From: Psococerastis gibbosa | Lineage: Eukaryota; Arthropoda; Insecta; Psocodea; Psocidae | DNA: 64,000 nucleotides | Direction: 5' to 3' | Assembly: GCA_963971405.1 (NCBI GenBank) | Contig: OZ020484.1 | Span: 34,246,770-34,310,769, forward strand | Shown here: positions 1 to 10,347 of the stretch, in pieces | Numbering within the stretch: position 1 is the stretch's first letter | Layout of the letters: each line of letters opens with the position of its first letter | The notes under the pieces: model-generated | The model's input: the letters and a program-made list of their open reading frames with translations, nothing else | The model's database searches: none | What the model was told of the DNA's origin: nothing | Made by a program: the position numbers and the translations under genes

Positions 1-199
1 AATTTCCCGAGGCATTATTGTGATTTGTGAATCTACATGCCGACTTTCATCAAAATCCACCGAGTAGTTTGCCCACAAATTGATGAACAGACTGACCACT
101 TTTTTGGGTTCTTAGAACCTCAAATCATGTAATTCCACTGAAACCTCTAAGTCGAAAATTATAACCATCACAAAGATTTCCTTATACTACGTAAAGAGA
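1..199 (+). repeat. Dispersed repeat family R1, truncated copy
   Basis: This is the end part of a roughly 560-bp dispersed repeat that recurs at 28319-28905, 42295-42745, 45045-45615, 55712-56282 and 61158-61276. Shared landmarks are the stretch around a cccacaaattgatgaacagactgac-like segment, a motif meaning 'cctcaaaacgtgtaa' in other copies, and the terminal string cttatactacgta. No reading frame is conserved. The copy runs off the left edge of the window. Confidence 0.7.
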
Positions 200-1505
200 A
201 AAAAATATTTTCATTTCGGGTCAGTGGCTACCATACATACGAGCCGTCAATCGTAAATCGTAAGCTAACTTCACAGCAGCGGTTCCCAATCAGTGGCTCC
301 CAAGATCTTCACAAATAAGGTCACCAAATGTGTCTCTTTAAGTTGGCCTGTTTGGAAAATTTAAATTTAAATAATAAAAATATAGAAGACAATGTAAAGC
401 CTGGCAATAATATTCAAATGGAGGTAACCTTCAGAATGACAGTAATTTTAAGGACTCGTTAGTGCAGTTCGTTTGGATCAGCTGTGGTGCAAAAAAAGCG
501 AAATCGGCTGAGGATTAGTTGTGAGTTAAACATAAACAACGACACTATACTGAGACTTGTGAACACAATTACATTACAATTTTTATTTCCTCAAAAAAAT
601 GTATTTACAATATTGCTTGCTTATGCTACAGGGCGCATGATTGGAAAATGTATGTAACATAACAGTAAGAAAGGTAAATGAGTAAAAGTAAGGTAATGTA
701 AGTAAGTCCGCACGGTACTTTAAATGTGATTGCTATTGTCTTGTCATCGTTTGTCGGATGTGTTTCTAAATGTTTTCGAAATACGTTTACAATTGATGTA
801 CCGTACTCAATTTACGTCACTTGAAAGTCTATAATAGTGCGTTAATCTAATGCACATGACCTCCGAATACCCTTAACACATTGGCTGCCAATTAGGTTTT
901 TGGGAACTTGTCACAACGCCACCAGTATATCATATATGATATACACCTGTGTACCCTGGGGAGCCGTGTCGCTCATATATGATGTACGAGCAGTCCTTTC
1001 TTAAATGCCCTGTGGATCAATATTGAACTACACTGTAATGTTTATCTTATGATAGAATTATAGAGCGGACTCTAACGAAAATTTCGGTGTTTTTGGATAT
1101 TCAAAAATTAACCAAGTTAAAAACGTTTAAAAAAAAAACACTGTCGTTCATATCTGATACCGCAAATGTGTTAAGACGAATGAACTGCTTCAAGCCTTAC
1201 CCTATGCTAGGTCTCGCGCATGGCCCAACGTTGTGTATCAAGAAACCCATTTTGCGTATATTTAATCAAAAATACCCCCTCTTCCCGATTATATGACAGT
1301 CTTCTTCTGTAGAATTAAATGGTGTTTGTTGTCCAAATGGGTTAGGGCCTACATAATATATACTGTATGTATATTTATATATATATTTTTTAAATCCCCC
1401 GGGGAAGACTCCTGTTTGGATTAATTTTTATAAGTTTTGGTTTGTAAACTCTGAGCTTACTTAACTGCTGTCAAAATGAGTATACCCGATACAATGTCAA
1501 ACTGG
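200..1505. other. No gene recognised
   Basis: AT-rich DNA without a recognisable gene. A short AT-rich self-complementary stretch lies near 925-945 and a TA-rich run near 1365-1390. A 69-codon reading frame at 1087-1296 shows no family resemblance and is treated as chance. Confidence 0.5.
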
Positions 1506-1514
1506 GCGGTTCGC

Positions 1515-1961
1515 CAGGGTTACCAGACCATATTTTCGGAATAGAGGACATTTCGATTTAAAATGAGTATTTTTTTTATGAAAAAGGAGGACATTTGCAA
1601 AAAATTGTCTGTTTATTGCATATTGAAAGAAGTGACGAAACTATTATTAGTATTTTGCTTTAGAATCGATTTCTTTGAGCAAAAGCGGTTTTTTGTATAT
1701 ATACCAATACTTATAAAAATAAGCACAATTTAACTTCATAAAGTTGTACTTCACAACTACAATCCCCTTCACCGACTCAATCAGGAGTTTATTCCTTTCA
1801 TACGTCCATTGGGCATTCATAAGAGAATAAAGTTTAAATTAAAGACCAAAAGAGAAATATATTTTCAGTAGTACTCATGGCGCAAAAGGGGGATTGCTTA
1901 CGACGACAGATTGGCAAAAAGGAGGACATGCCCTCCAAAAGGAGGACGTCTGATAACCCTG
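1515..1961. mobile_element. hAT-like MITE with target-site duplication
   Basis: The ends are inverted copies beginning CAGGGTTA(C/T)CAGAC. The element is flanked by the direct repeat GCGGTTCGC at 1506-1514 and 1962-1970, consistent with the 8-bp duplication typical of hAT transposases plus one ambiguous base. The interior carries repeated aaaaggaggaca segments near both ends and no transposase frame, so it is non-autonomous. Confidence 0.75.
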
Positions 1962-1970
1962 GCGGTTCGC

Positions 1971-3121
1971 AGACTTTGAAGAGTTGAGAACCACTGCTGT
2001 AAAGGATTAAGACCAACACATGACACTTTTAAAGGCCGCAACGGGACCTTAAAGCATCCAGATTGGTAGGGTAACTTAACCAGATAGGAAATTCCCGCAG
2101 ATCCGCCAGCATACTTTGCACGATCCATGTTGTGTATGCAATAATATGCATATACTCTACCCATAACCAGCAGTGCACACAGCCTCAGGGTGCAGCAGCT
2201 ATAAAAGCTACACTCTTCATTCTCAGCGTGCTGAAGTTAAAGTCCCTTACGAGCTACCGTAATATTAATCATAAGCTTCAGCTCAGTAACGACTTAATTC
2301 ATCGGCGGCCTTCGTGCAACACAACCCCCGATGTATACCAGTTGCAGACCAACTTCATAACAAGCCAAGCAGTTTTCTTAAAATGTGTTTCCCAAAAGAG
2401 GACTCATCACAACCTTAACTCTGGCAACGTAAAGCTCTTCAAACGATCAGCCTTGGTATCTGTGATGAACCTAAAAGACAACCATATGCATGCATTCACA
2501 CGGTTGTCAGAAAATTCGTCTCAGATCTCAAGCAACAACTTTATCGTCCAAATTTAGTTTGGAATGGAGTGAGTGACTGAAGTATCATATTGGGATTTGC
2601 CTAATTTACCACTGAACGGACCAGTGCCATGGTCACTAGACAGTGCAGCGGTGAATAAGAACTGACAATTCTGTGTAACAGTTGCATAGCGGGCCAAGGA
2701 TCGCAGCTGAGTCCTAGACAAGTAGACTTTGGTGTCCAGAACCCATCTAGAGCGCATACCAGACAGAAGAGCGGAGAGGAGCTCTGCCTATAAAATGTTT
2801 CTGTGAGCACCGCTGTTTGAAAAAGCAGTATAGAGTAATCGGCGAGGCAGCTGCGTGGCGGCGGACGTCAAAAACCTACAATTCCAATTCACTTCACTGC
2901 ACTTCACTTCACCACAGACCTAATTTCAGCTTAAGCACTTCACAATGTCAATTCTTCATCTTCTTCCCGTTCCACAGTTACTTCACTTGACCCTAGACTA
3001 ACCGACACGCAGCTGCATGAAAAAATCGTTGTTTACATTAATAACGAAATGAACGTGGTAAGTTATACAGCCTTTCGCCGTTCACCTGGGTGGAGTTATC
3101 TTTTTTTTTTCTATTCACAGA
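1971..3121. other. No gene recognised
   Basis: The longest open frame is 2132-2557 on the plus strand (141 codons). It is rich in Ser, Asn and His, has no recognisable domain and no obvious splice context. I could not assign it and regard it as unsupported. Nothing else is seen. Confidence 0.4.
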
Positions 3122-3290
3122 AAAGGTTAATCGCATACAAACAATTTCATGAATGTATCCGATTGACCTCTTCAGTCGCCTCTGTAGGTTAGTACCCGTG
3201 TTGAGTTACGACACGCCTCCGATCGCATGGCGTGTAACGACTCGCACAAGTGCAAGCACGTTACCACCTGGCCATCGAAGTCGATTGAAC
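3122..3290. repeat. Dispersed repeat family R2, copy 1
   Basis: A segment of about 165 bp recurs at 25409-25577 and 58990-59146. Shared landmarks are ttgagttacgacacg, the stretch around cgatcgcatggcgtgta and a final acgttaccac. The size is SINE-like, but I do not see convincing pol III boxes, so it is left unclassified. Confidence 0.7.
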
Positions 3291-4642
3291 CGTTCATCCA
3301 AAATGACTACTTTTCTTGCGCTCAGCTGTGTTCATTAGTTCACCACACAACTCTTGCACTTGACTCTCTTATTCCTCTTATTCACTCCAACTACCCGTCG
3401 CATTCCAAACTAAAGTTAAACTAGTCATTGAAGAGCTTACAGGCTAACTGTTATTAATTTTGCAAAGCAATCTTTTGGAAAACACTTTAAAAGATCTTCC
3501 TCAGCCCCTTAAGAAGAGGACCTCACCTGGCCAACAACGCAGACTGCACGCAACAGCAGCTGATAAACCAAATCGGTACTGACGCTTTCGAATCTTAGCT
3601 CTGGGCGCATAAAATTCAGCAAACCAGGAATGGCAGCGGAGCCTTCAAAGCTGGTAAAACCCGAGAACAGCATGAAATACTGATGAGAAGTAGAATTTAT
3701 ATGTATACTATATGACACAAAACATGCACTGTGTAGGATATGCTGTAAGGCCTGCCGAAATAACCATGTCAAGTTTCCTACTAATCTACTCCAGATGCTT
3801 TGTGGAACCTAATGTTGCGACTTTTAAAAAAACTCCTCAAGAAATTTTAGGATAAAAGCACCAAGGTACACCGTGCCAAATAAGTTCGGCTACAATAGCC
3901 GAGTTCTACAATTCTTTGTATTTATGTTTACGGGATTCTTAAAAAAAAAAAATGATTACAAATTATTGGCGTACAAAGCATTATAGACATCGCGTTGTTT
4001 GCCTTTGAAAGAATGATGTTTTCTTTTGTTTGTTTTTTTAATCTGGGAGTTTAATTTGCGCCCTGCTGTACCTGACCTGAGATATGAAAATAAAAGTCAA
4101 AGAGAGCATCCAGGCCACCTAATGTCTTAAGAGGACGGATGCACCAATATGACTGTGGTTTTGGCCCTACAGAAAAAGTTTTCTGTTGGATCGAAGTAAA
4201 ATTTTCTGGTTATGTGCTTGAGACATGGGCTTCGTAAATTGAAATTCACGAAATGTCAAAAGTTACTAAGAAAACCTGAAGAATGCAGTCAATACTATCC
4301 AGGCAGGGTATATTAAAAGACTGTTAGGGCTCGAAATTCACCCGGAATACTATAAATGAGAGGGTTTTGAGTAGCTTCCGGCTCCGTGTATGTGTAACTA
4401 TTGAGAAAAAGGCGAATAGGTAAATTCGAACCTTGTTACATACAGTACAATGTGTAGCTAAATTTGTCCCATCACAATATTATGCAAATTTGACGGATTT
4501 TCCTGTGGTGGCTAAATGACCCCACATTTCTTCATATTTGAAGCAATTGCATTCTTTGTGGCTAATAGGCCTACTTCTATGTATAGTCGTAAAACAGTTC
4601 CTAGTGGAATGAATTCTCAAGAACGGGACGAGATGTCTACGA
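3291..4642. other. No gene recognised
   Basis: AT-rich sequence with homopolymer runs near 3940. The minus-strand frame at 3509-3772 (87 codons) matches nothing I know. No repeat partner was found within this window. Confidence 0.4.
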
Positions 4643-4702
4643 GAAGGATGTAGTGGTGGACACAGCTTTTTATTTTGGGGAGGGTCATCCCTCAAAATGC
4701 CG

Positions 4703-5115
4703 CCTCAGCAGCCCAGACACGTAGCCAGGGAGGGGGCTTTGGGGGCTGAAGCCCCTCCCGAAATGTAAAAAACAAGGGGGGGAAATGATTTTTTAGTTTA
4801 TTTATATGTGTTCTCGCTCGATCCAGTGTATATAGAGTAGTGCAAGATACTTCCACAGATTATGGAAGACTTGACCCACCGATTTTTCCATACACCCCCC
4901 CCCCCTCCAACCCCCTGGTAGTTAGCCCCTCCCGAAATAAAATCCTGGCTACGTGCTTGCAGCAGCCTGATCGAGGCGATTACAATACCGGGGTTAAATA
5001 AATACCCTAGGATTATATAACTGTAAACAAACAAATTTTGAATAGCACTTTCCATTACATCTTGTTTACATTTTTAATAGCAGGGGATTAAATAAATACC
5101 GGTATTATCAGGTAT
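4703..5115. mobile_element. Palindromic MITE of the CAGCCTGAT/GGCGATTATAATACCGG family (middle layer)
   Basis: The sequence resembles the better-preserved copy at 60460-60634 in RAD51 intron 3, in inverted order, including the ggtattatt-, gtaaacaa- and gcactttccatta-type internal segments. It lies inside the outer hAT-like MITE and is itself interrupted at 4714-4959. The right end is truncated relative to the other copy. Confidence 0.6.
4714..4959 (-). mobile_element. hAT-like MITE (CACGTAGCC family), innermost layer
   Basis: The 246-bp element has inverted ends CAGACACGTAGCC / GGCTACGTGCTTG and a perfect 8-bp target duplication CAGCAGCC at 4706-4713 and 4960-4967. It is the reverse complement of the copy at 7997-8247. 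No coding capacity is seen. Confidence 0.85.
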
Positions 5116-5331
5116 AAACTGAGTAGATTTGATTTAAGTAGGTAACTGATTTAGTTTTTCCAAACAAAACGAATCCATTTAAGGATGCACTATATAACAA
5201 TAACACTTATCATATTTCACGTTTTTTTTAAAATTAAATTGTCATTTTGCCGCCTTTTTTTAAATTTTGAGGGGGTCAGGACTCCCATGACCCCCCCCCC
5301 CCCCCCCCCCGTGTCCGCCACTGGAAGGGTC

Positions 5332-5936
5332 TATACCGTGTGAACTGGCCTTCCAATGTTTGCGCCTAGTTGATAGGGTTCAGAGCGAAATTATTCCCCA
5401 TTATTTTTAGTGGCTTTTTAGTGGCTTTGCTTAGCAAAGTTGTATGTTCGATAAAATTAAGTTTTTTCAAAAATTTCTGTGATTAAGTTCAGTTAAAATA
5501 ACTTTTACTGCAGACTTATTGGCACGGTCACCTGCTCCATTACACCTTAACTAAATACATCTAAATACATATGTTTAGCGGACCTCAGGGGTCCGCGGAG
5601 CATCTAAATGGAATCTTTGAATTAGCCGAATTTAAAGTTTCAGTAAATTTGTTGAGGAAATCCCGAAATAAGTGGGGGGGGGGAATAACAACTTTCTCCG
5701 GGATCATCTTGGAGGCTTACCAGGGAAATTTTCATGTTCTAACAATTGAAAGTTTTTGGATAGGTTATAAAATATAGAAATTAACAAATCAACAACGGTG
5801 ATGAAAATTTAACAAATGAGATTGTTATTCAAAATTGTTCTTCAGCATAGAGTGCACCCTTGTTATTATGTACCAGACCCCTCCCCCTTCCACCCCTTTT
5901 CACCAGTACTGTTGGTATGGCAAACCTGTACGCAGT
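5332..5936. other. No gene recognised
   Basis: No assignable gene. A G-rich run lies near 5673-5685 within a 68-codon chance frame (5571-5777). Confidence 0.4.
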
Positions 5937-6168
5937 TTTAAATAAATAAATAAATAATCAAATAAATAAGGACTTTTTTTTGTTCTATTACTAAGCCAAC
6001 CTAGCGGAGTTAGGGCTATAAAGCCCTCTCTTACACTCAACTAGGAAGGCCCGGGACCACCTGCTTTACATGCCCTCCGTAGCATGGCCAGAAAATGCAG
6101 GAAGTGTAGGACTCGAACCAACAACCTTTCGGGTGACAGAGTCCGTACCACTACTCTACATGTCTTTG
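5937..6168 (-). repeat. tRNA-derived SINE, near-complete
   Basis: On the minus strand the head has a pol III box A (TAGAGTAGTGG, about 6148-6158) and a consensus box B (GGTTCGAGTCC, 6109-6119) at tRNA-like spacing. Next comes a body containing the gggctttatagccctaac segment, and the element ends in a tail of TTATT/TTTA repeats at 5940-5970. Parts recur at 9097-9190 (head) and 9475-9582 (body and tail), and a relative lies at 23990-24235. Confidence 0.8.
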
Positions 6169-6698
6169 CAGTTTTCTTCTTCCCTCCCCTCCCACGGCTC
6201 ATTTATGTTCACAAAGGCGTGTTTTCACTTTTCATTTGCTTTGTCAATCTGATGATTACGTTGTTTACTGAAACCTGTCACTTTCATTAAAAAATTTTGT
6301 GGATCAACAGCACAAATGCAAAATAATAACATATTTGGGAATACATACAGCATAAATTAACCTAAATAACCAAAATGAATGTAAATTGACGGATGGCTAA
6401 CCAACAGATATTACTGTTCATTGTTGCGTATGCTAGACAAAAGCGGAACATTTTTTTGGACCTTTTTCACATGATAAAAACAACTGAAAATCTAAAAATC
6501 ATCTGCTTCATTTTTGAACATGCGGGATAATTTTAGTACTGAACGAGTTCTTTTTAAATGGGTTTATTTATCCTGTATTGTTGGGGCTATGGCTACAAAG
6601 AGGGATTATTAATAGGTATTTAAAATAAACCATGTAAATTTTGTAGGCTACAAGTCTTTTATATCTTGCAATGCCTTTGAGTAGCCGGCCGCCATATC
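6169..6698. other. No gene recognised
   Basis: AT-rich DNA without recognisable genes or repeats with partners in this window. Confidence 0.4.
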
Positions 6699-6880
6699 AA
6701 GTTGAATCCAGCGGACCAGAGCAGGTTCAAAGCTGCAGATAACTTGGTCGTGTGCACAGTGCCGGTAGGGAAACATGGTAGGACTTGTCCTGGTCACCTC
6801 CGAACTAATCGTGTGACTTCACTGTGTTTCCCAAGTGGTTCGGAATCCACTATAATCAGGAGGTCCACTGTCCTATGGGC
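6699..6880. repeat. Direct repeat, copy 1
   Basis: It matches 7060-7290 in the same orientation, sharing ttgaatccas, gtgtgcacag and tggttyggaatccactataatcag. The second copy has extra internal sequence. Family unknown. Overlapping frames on both strands (107 codons each) are not convincing. Confidence 0.6.
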
Positions 6881-7059
6881 TGGCATAGGACAGTCAAGTC
6901 GGGGCCGCTCTATGGGCCCAAATATGTTTTTATCGTTATTAACCCGACGAACGCTACTACTAATGCCTTTGAGTGCAGAGATTGGACGGGTGTTAAACTT
7001 CTTCCCAAACTTATCTACGTCATGACTCGCACCCGAACTTGGTGAAGTCATGCTTATGC

Positions 7060-7290
7060 AATTGAATCCACTAGAACAGAGCCTGTTCGAAACCGCAGTA
7101 AACTTGGTAGTGTGCACAGCGTTGGGGGAACATGGAGGGACAAGATGACGCTCTGCGACTGCCAGTCAGTATAAGCGCGTGTCGAGTCCTTGACACCTCC
7201 GAATTAATCGTCTGGCTTTATTCTGTTCCCCAAGTTAGGTTAGGAAGTGGTTTGGAATCCACTATAATCAGCAGGTCCACCCTGTCAGTT
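7060..7290. repeat. Direct repeat, copy 2
   Basis: Diverged second copy of 6699-6880, with an insertion of about 50 bases in the middle. It is followed directly by a segment (7300-7456) that also recurs at 21610-21810, so both may belong to one larger transposon-derived unit. Confidence 0.6.
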
Positions 7291-7299
7291 AACTCTCTC

Positions 7300-7456
7300 A
7301 GCTAGTCCATTATCTCTTGTACCTGGTATAGATTGACGTCGAGGACGTATACCAGTTTCCCAATGGCCGGAAACAATACCAATAATGTCCGAAAATCCAT
7401 GGGGTCGTTGGCATTGGGCATTACGTCCATAAAAAGCCCTTCAGGATATTATTTTT
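7300..7456. repeat. Dispersed repeat family R3, copy 1
   Basis: Shares the order of segments tgtccatta-like, gacgtcgaggacg/catcgaggacgcat, atccatggggtcgtt/acccacggggtcgtt and ccttcaggacatta with 21610-21810. Unclassified. Confidence 0.5.
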
Positions 7457-7577
7457 TATTTACGTCAAACTAAGAAAATTAGCCTATATTAGATTCATGG
7501 GGCTTCAATAAGCGGCAGCAATGGTAAAAATAATCATACTAGGAAACACTTAAATGTTAAAAAATAGTAGACTGTAC

Positions 7578-7831
7578 CTTTGACCTCACATGAATGTGTA
7601 AATGTCCTGCCACCAGGCCCAGTTAACATGACTAATAACAGTTGAATTTGCATGCTCCTCGATCTACGGGGTGAGATTGTCGCAGGGAAAGAGCTGGGAG
7701 ACTGCGTCGGGGGCGATGATGATGATGACTCGTGATCTAAATCGTCGGTAACGTTGGTCTCGGACTGAAGGGGCGCGGAGTGCGCCGCTCGGGGTGAAAA
7801 CGGCTGCTTCATAAATTGCTCTGCAGTCAGA
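7578..7831 (-). CDS. Candidate internal exon, unrecognised protein
   Basis: This is a 254-bp stretch on the minus strand, bounded by a good acceptor (gtttcag just before 7831) and a donor (aaag|gtacag at 7578/7577). It is open throughout in one frame. Its GC and CpG content are clearly higher than the AT-rich surroundings, which fits an exon. The encoded segment is Ser/Pro-rich and apparently disordered (a run of five Ser followed by PPTQSPSS, then SPRRSRSMQIQ), ending in a more hydrophobic part. I do not recognise the protein, and no partner exon was identified in the window. It could be an exon of a large gene extending left, a retrocopy fragment, or a chance open frame. Confidence 0.35.
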
Positions 7832-7996
7832 CTGAAACAACAATTAAACGTAAAAAGGTTTAAAATTACCAATCACTTTTCTTTTTTGTAATTGAAAATT
7901 TTCCATTTCTTCGCACTGAGAAATGAAATTGATGATGTGGGTAACTGTGCGAGGGACAGCCAACACAATGATAACAATATAATCAAGCCGTGGATT

Positions 7997-8247
7997 CAAG
8001 CACGTAGCCAGGATTTTATTTCGGGAGGGGCTAACTACCAGGGGGTGGGGGGGGGTATGGAACACCCCCAGTAAAATGGCGGGTCAAGTCCTCCGTAATC
8101 TGCGGAAGTATCTTGCACTATCGAATCTACTGTATATACACTGGATCGAGCGAGAACAAATATAAACTAAAGGAAAAAAATTCCCCTTTTTTTCACATTT
8201 CGGGAGGGGCTTCAGCCCCCAAAGCCCCCTCCCTGGCTACGTGCCTG
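7997..8247 (+). mobile_element. hAT-like MITE (CACGTAGCC family)
   Basis: The 251-bp element has inverted ends CAAGCACGTAGCC / GGCTACGTGCCTG and a perfect 8-bp target duplication CGTGGATT at 7989-7996 and 8248-8255. The interior is C/G-run-rich and non-coding. It is a reverse-complement sibling of 4714-4959; a fragment of a related right end lies near 23295-23310. Confidence 0.88.
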
Positions 8248-8255
8248 CGTGGATT

Positions 8256-9096
8256 ATTCAGTAATTTCACAACTCATATAACTTGACCAAACTGTGTAAG
8301 TCACGCCACATGTTGTAGGCCTTCATAGATTTGCCTACTTCTTCTTCTTCTTCCTCTTCTCCCCTAGTGCCGCGTGCGCAGCGTGGATGTCTGGTCGTAA
8401 ATGTTTTCTTTTCATGTTGAGTCTCTAACCTGTGGGTTCTATGACTGCCGGACTACTCTAGGCGACGATAGACTTGCTGACCTTTTATTTACCTACGGCT
8501 AAGTGTCTTTTTAGGAGAATCTATAAGAGCTTATAAAATTGTTGTTCGAAAAAATAGCTGAGCTGGTGCTGGGCTCATGTAGCATTGAAAAAATTGTCCA
8601 ATTCAAAATATGGGCAAAATTAGGCAATGAAACACTATGACGTCACAAAGACATCGTTGAATGCAATGCTTAGGTACCGATTGTGGTTTTTAATCGTGGA
8701 TTTTAATAGTTACTATTCAAGAGGGTGTTAGCTGTTCATTTTATAGTCTGTTTTGCATAGCATACCTTAGTCGCTACGGAGCCGGTCGTTTGGCCTTACC
8801 AGTAGTTATTTTTCGACGGGAATCTTTACGCTTGATCTGGACGGCGAAGACTGGCAACATTGGCGCAGGTTGATCCCGATTCGAGCCGTTGTGCAGCTAC
8901 TGCTGAAGTAGGCCTACGTGCCGATAGAGCTAGAGAAGAAAACATCGGTGTAGAGGACGACCTGCCAGTGTCTAGCACCTTCTTCGGTGATTGTGTAAAG
9001 CCACTGGTGTACAGGTCTAGGGCGTTCCACCCCTGAAAAACATTGTATTAACACACAAATCAAATAAGAAAGTGCATTAAGGTGCAAACGAAGGGG
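8256..9096. other. No gene recognised; CTT-rich tract
   Basis: A CTT-rich tract at 8338-8360 is followed by sequence of higher CpG content (8360-8500 and 8780-9000). No open frame with splice context could be supported. Confidence 0.4.
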
Positions 9097-9190
9097 GCAT
9101 GTAGAGTAGTGGTACGAACCCAGACTTTCACCTGAAAGGTTGTTGGTTCAACGCACCGACTTGCTACGGAGGGCCTTCCTAGTTGAGTGA
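9097..9190 (+). repeat. SINE fragment, head part
   Basis: Same family as 5937-6168 in opposite orientation. Box A TAGAGTAGTGG is retained and box B is degenerate (ggttcaacgcacc). The shared ctacggagggccttcctagt segment follows. Confidence 0.65.
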
Positions 9191-9474
9191 AGGAGAGAGG
9201 GAGGCAGAACTAGCCACCACCTCAGTGCCTGCTGGTCTGTACGTGGATGACACCAAGAGTAAATATAATAGAACAAATACATTTATATCATTGGTTATTA
9301 GTACCTATCCATCGTATACAGTAGCCAATAATGCAGGCGAAATTCGGAATTTTATTGTAACTTTTCTTCATCTGCACCTGCACCGCATTTGCATTTCAGA
9401 AAGATGAGTGATGGAAAACTACGTCTATTACGAATTTTTCAGATCTTCAACTACTACAACCATCGCATAAAAAA

Positions 9475-9582
9475 AAAAAAATAAATAAATAAATAAATAA
9501 TTACTTTTTGTTGTTTCTATTACTAAGCCAACCTAGCGAAGTTAGGGCTATAAAGCCCTCTCTAACACTCAACTAGGAAATT
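9475..9582 (-). repeat. SINE fragment, body and tail
   Basis: A TTTA-type tail (read on the minus strand) and the agggctttatagccctaac-type body match 5940-6045. The tRNA-like head is absent. Confidence 0.7.
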
Positions 9583-10347
9583 TACCTAAAGCTTACCTTC
9601 TTGTGCGGAAACTTCTTCCCAGGAAGATATGAAGAAAATACCCCGTGGCACGACATCCCAAAGTGAATCTTGGCCTGAAGACTGGTAAAAGATCCTTTGT
9701 CTTGACCACTGCTTTATTAGGGACGCTGTGGTCTGTATGCCCAGGAGTTGTTTCGTCCTAATGTATGTTCACGACTTCACTTCTCAGAGCAGCTGTCTCC
9801 AAGGCCCGTCCTTTCTTTCGTTCATTTTTCTGCAAAAACACAAAAAAATAAATATTAATCGGTAAGGAATACCGAATAGGAATATATAGACCCTACTTGA
9901 AATGCCATAAGGTGGAAGAAACGTTCCTCTTGATAATTATGGATACAGTATAATATATAACAGTCACTAAGACCTATTGGCCACAGTTAGTGAAGTTTCG
10001 AAAAATAACGAAAGCCGAGGATTTCAAGTCGAAGGAGTTCCAAAACAGTGGCCAAATAGTGTTAGTAAAGACCTCATACTGTACATAAAAATCAAAATGC
10101 AGAGTAACATTTTTTCTACTTTATGGCAGTTTGATATTTCCTGTGAAATGTGATTTTATAAAAATAAAAATAAAACGGCCTGCGGCCTGGGGTGTCCGAT
10201 TGTCTCTGTATAATATTATATACCAACTAGTAATGATTACTATAAGTTGGTCCTTCATTAAATTACGCGTTTTACAGTCTATTTACGTTTTATATCAAAA
10301 ATTTCCGTTTCTTTTTCTGGTGTCTAGCTCGCAGCTGTTTACATGCT
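9583..10347. other. Upstream flank of the BEL/Pao element; no 5' LTR identified
   Basis: No copy of the sequence downstream of the BEL coding region (20570-21010) was found here by eye, so the 5' LTR is either lost or too diverged to see. A possible primer-binding-type TGG lies at about 10319 (tggtgtctagc), just before the start codon. No host gene is seen. Confidence 0.4.

Larger units (their letters stand above)
4651..5323. mobile_element. hAT-like MITE, outer shell of a three-deep nest
   Basis: The ends are inverted copies (TAGTGGTGGACAC at left; CAGTGGCGGACAC read inward from the right), followed on both sides by related CTCAAAATGCCGCC-like sequence. Flanks GAAGGATG (4643-4650) and GAAGGGTC (5324-5331) match at 6 of 8 positions, as expected for an aged 8-bp hAT target duplication. 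A long poly-C run lies inside the right end. There is no transposase frame. Confidence 0.7.

Noticed and set aside
2132-2557. 141-codon plus-strand frame
   Set aside because: No domain, no flanking exon signals convincing enough, unusual composition; noted only in the regional entry.
6702-7117. Overlapping 107-codon frames on both strands
   Set aside because: They lie on a two-copy direct repeat and neither frame is preserved in the second copy.
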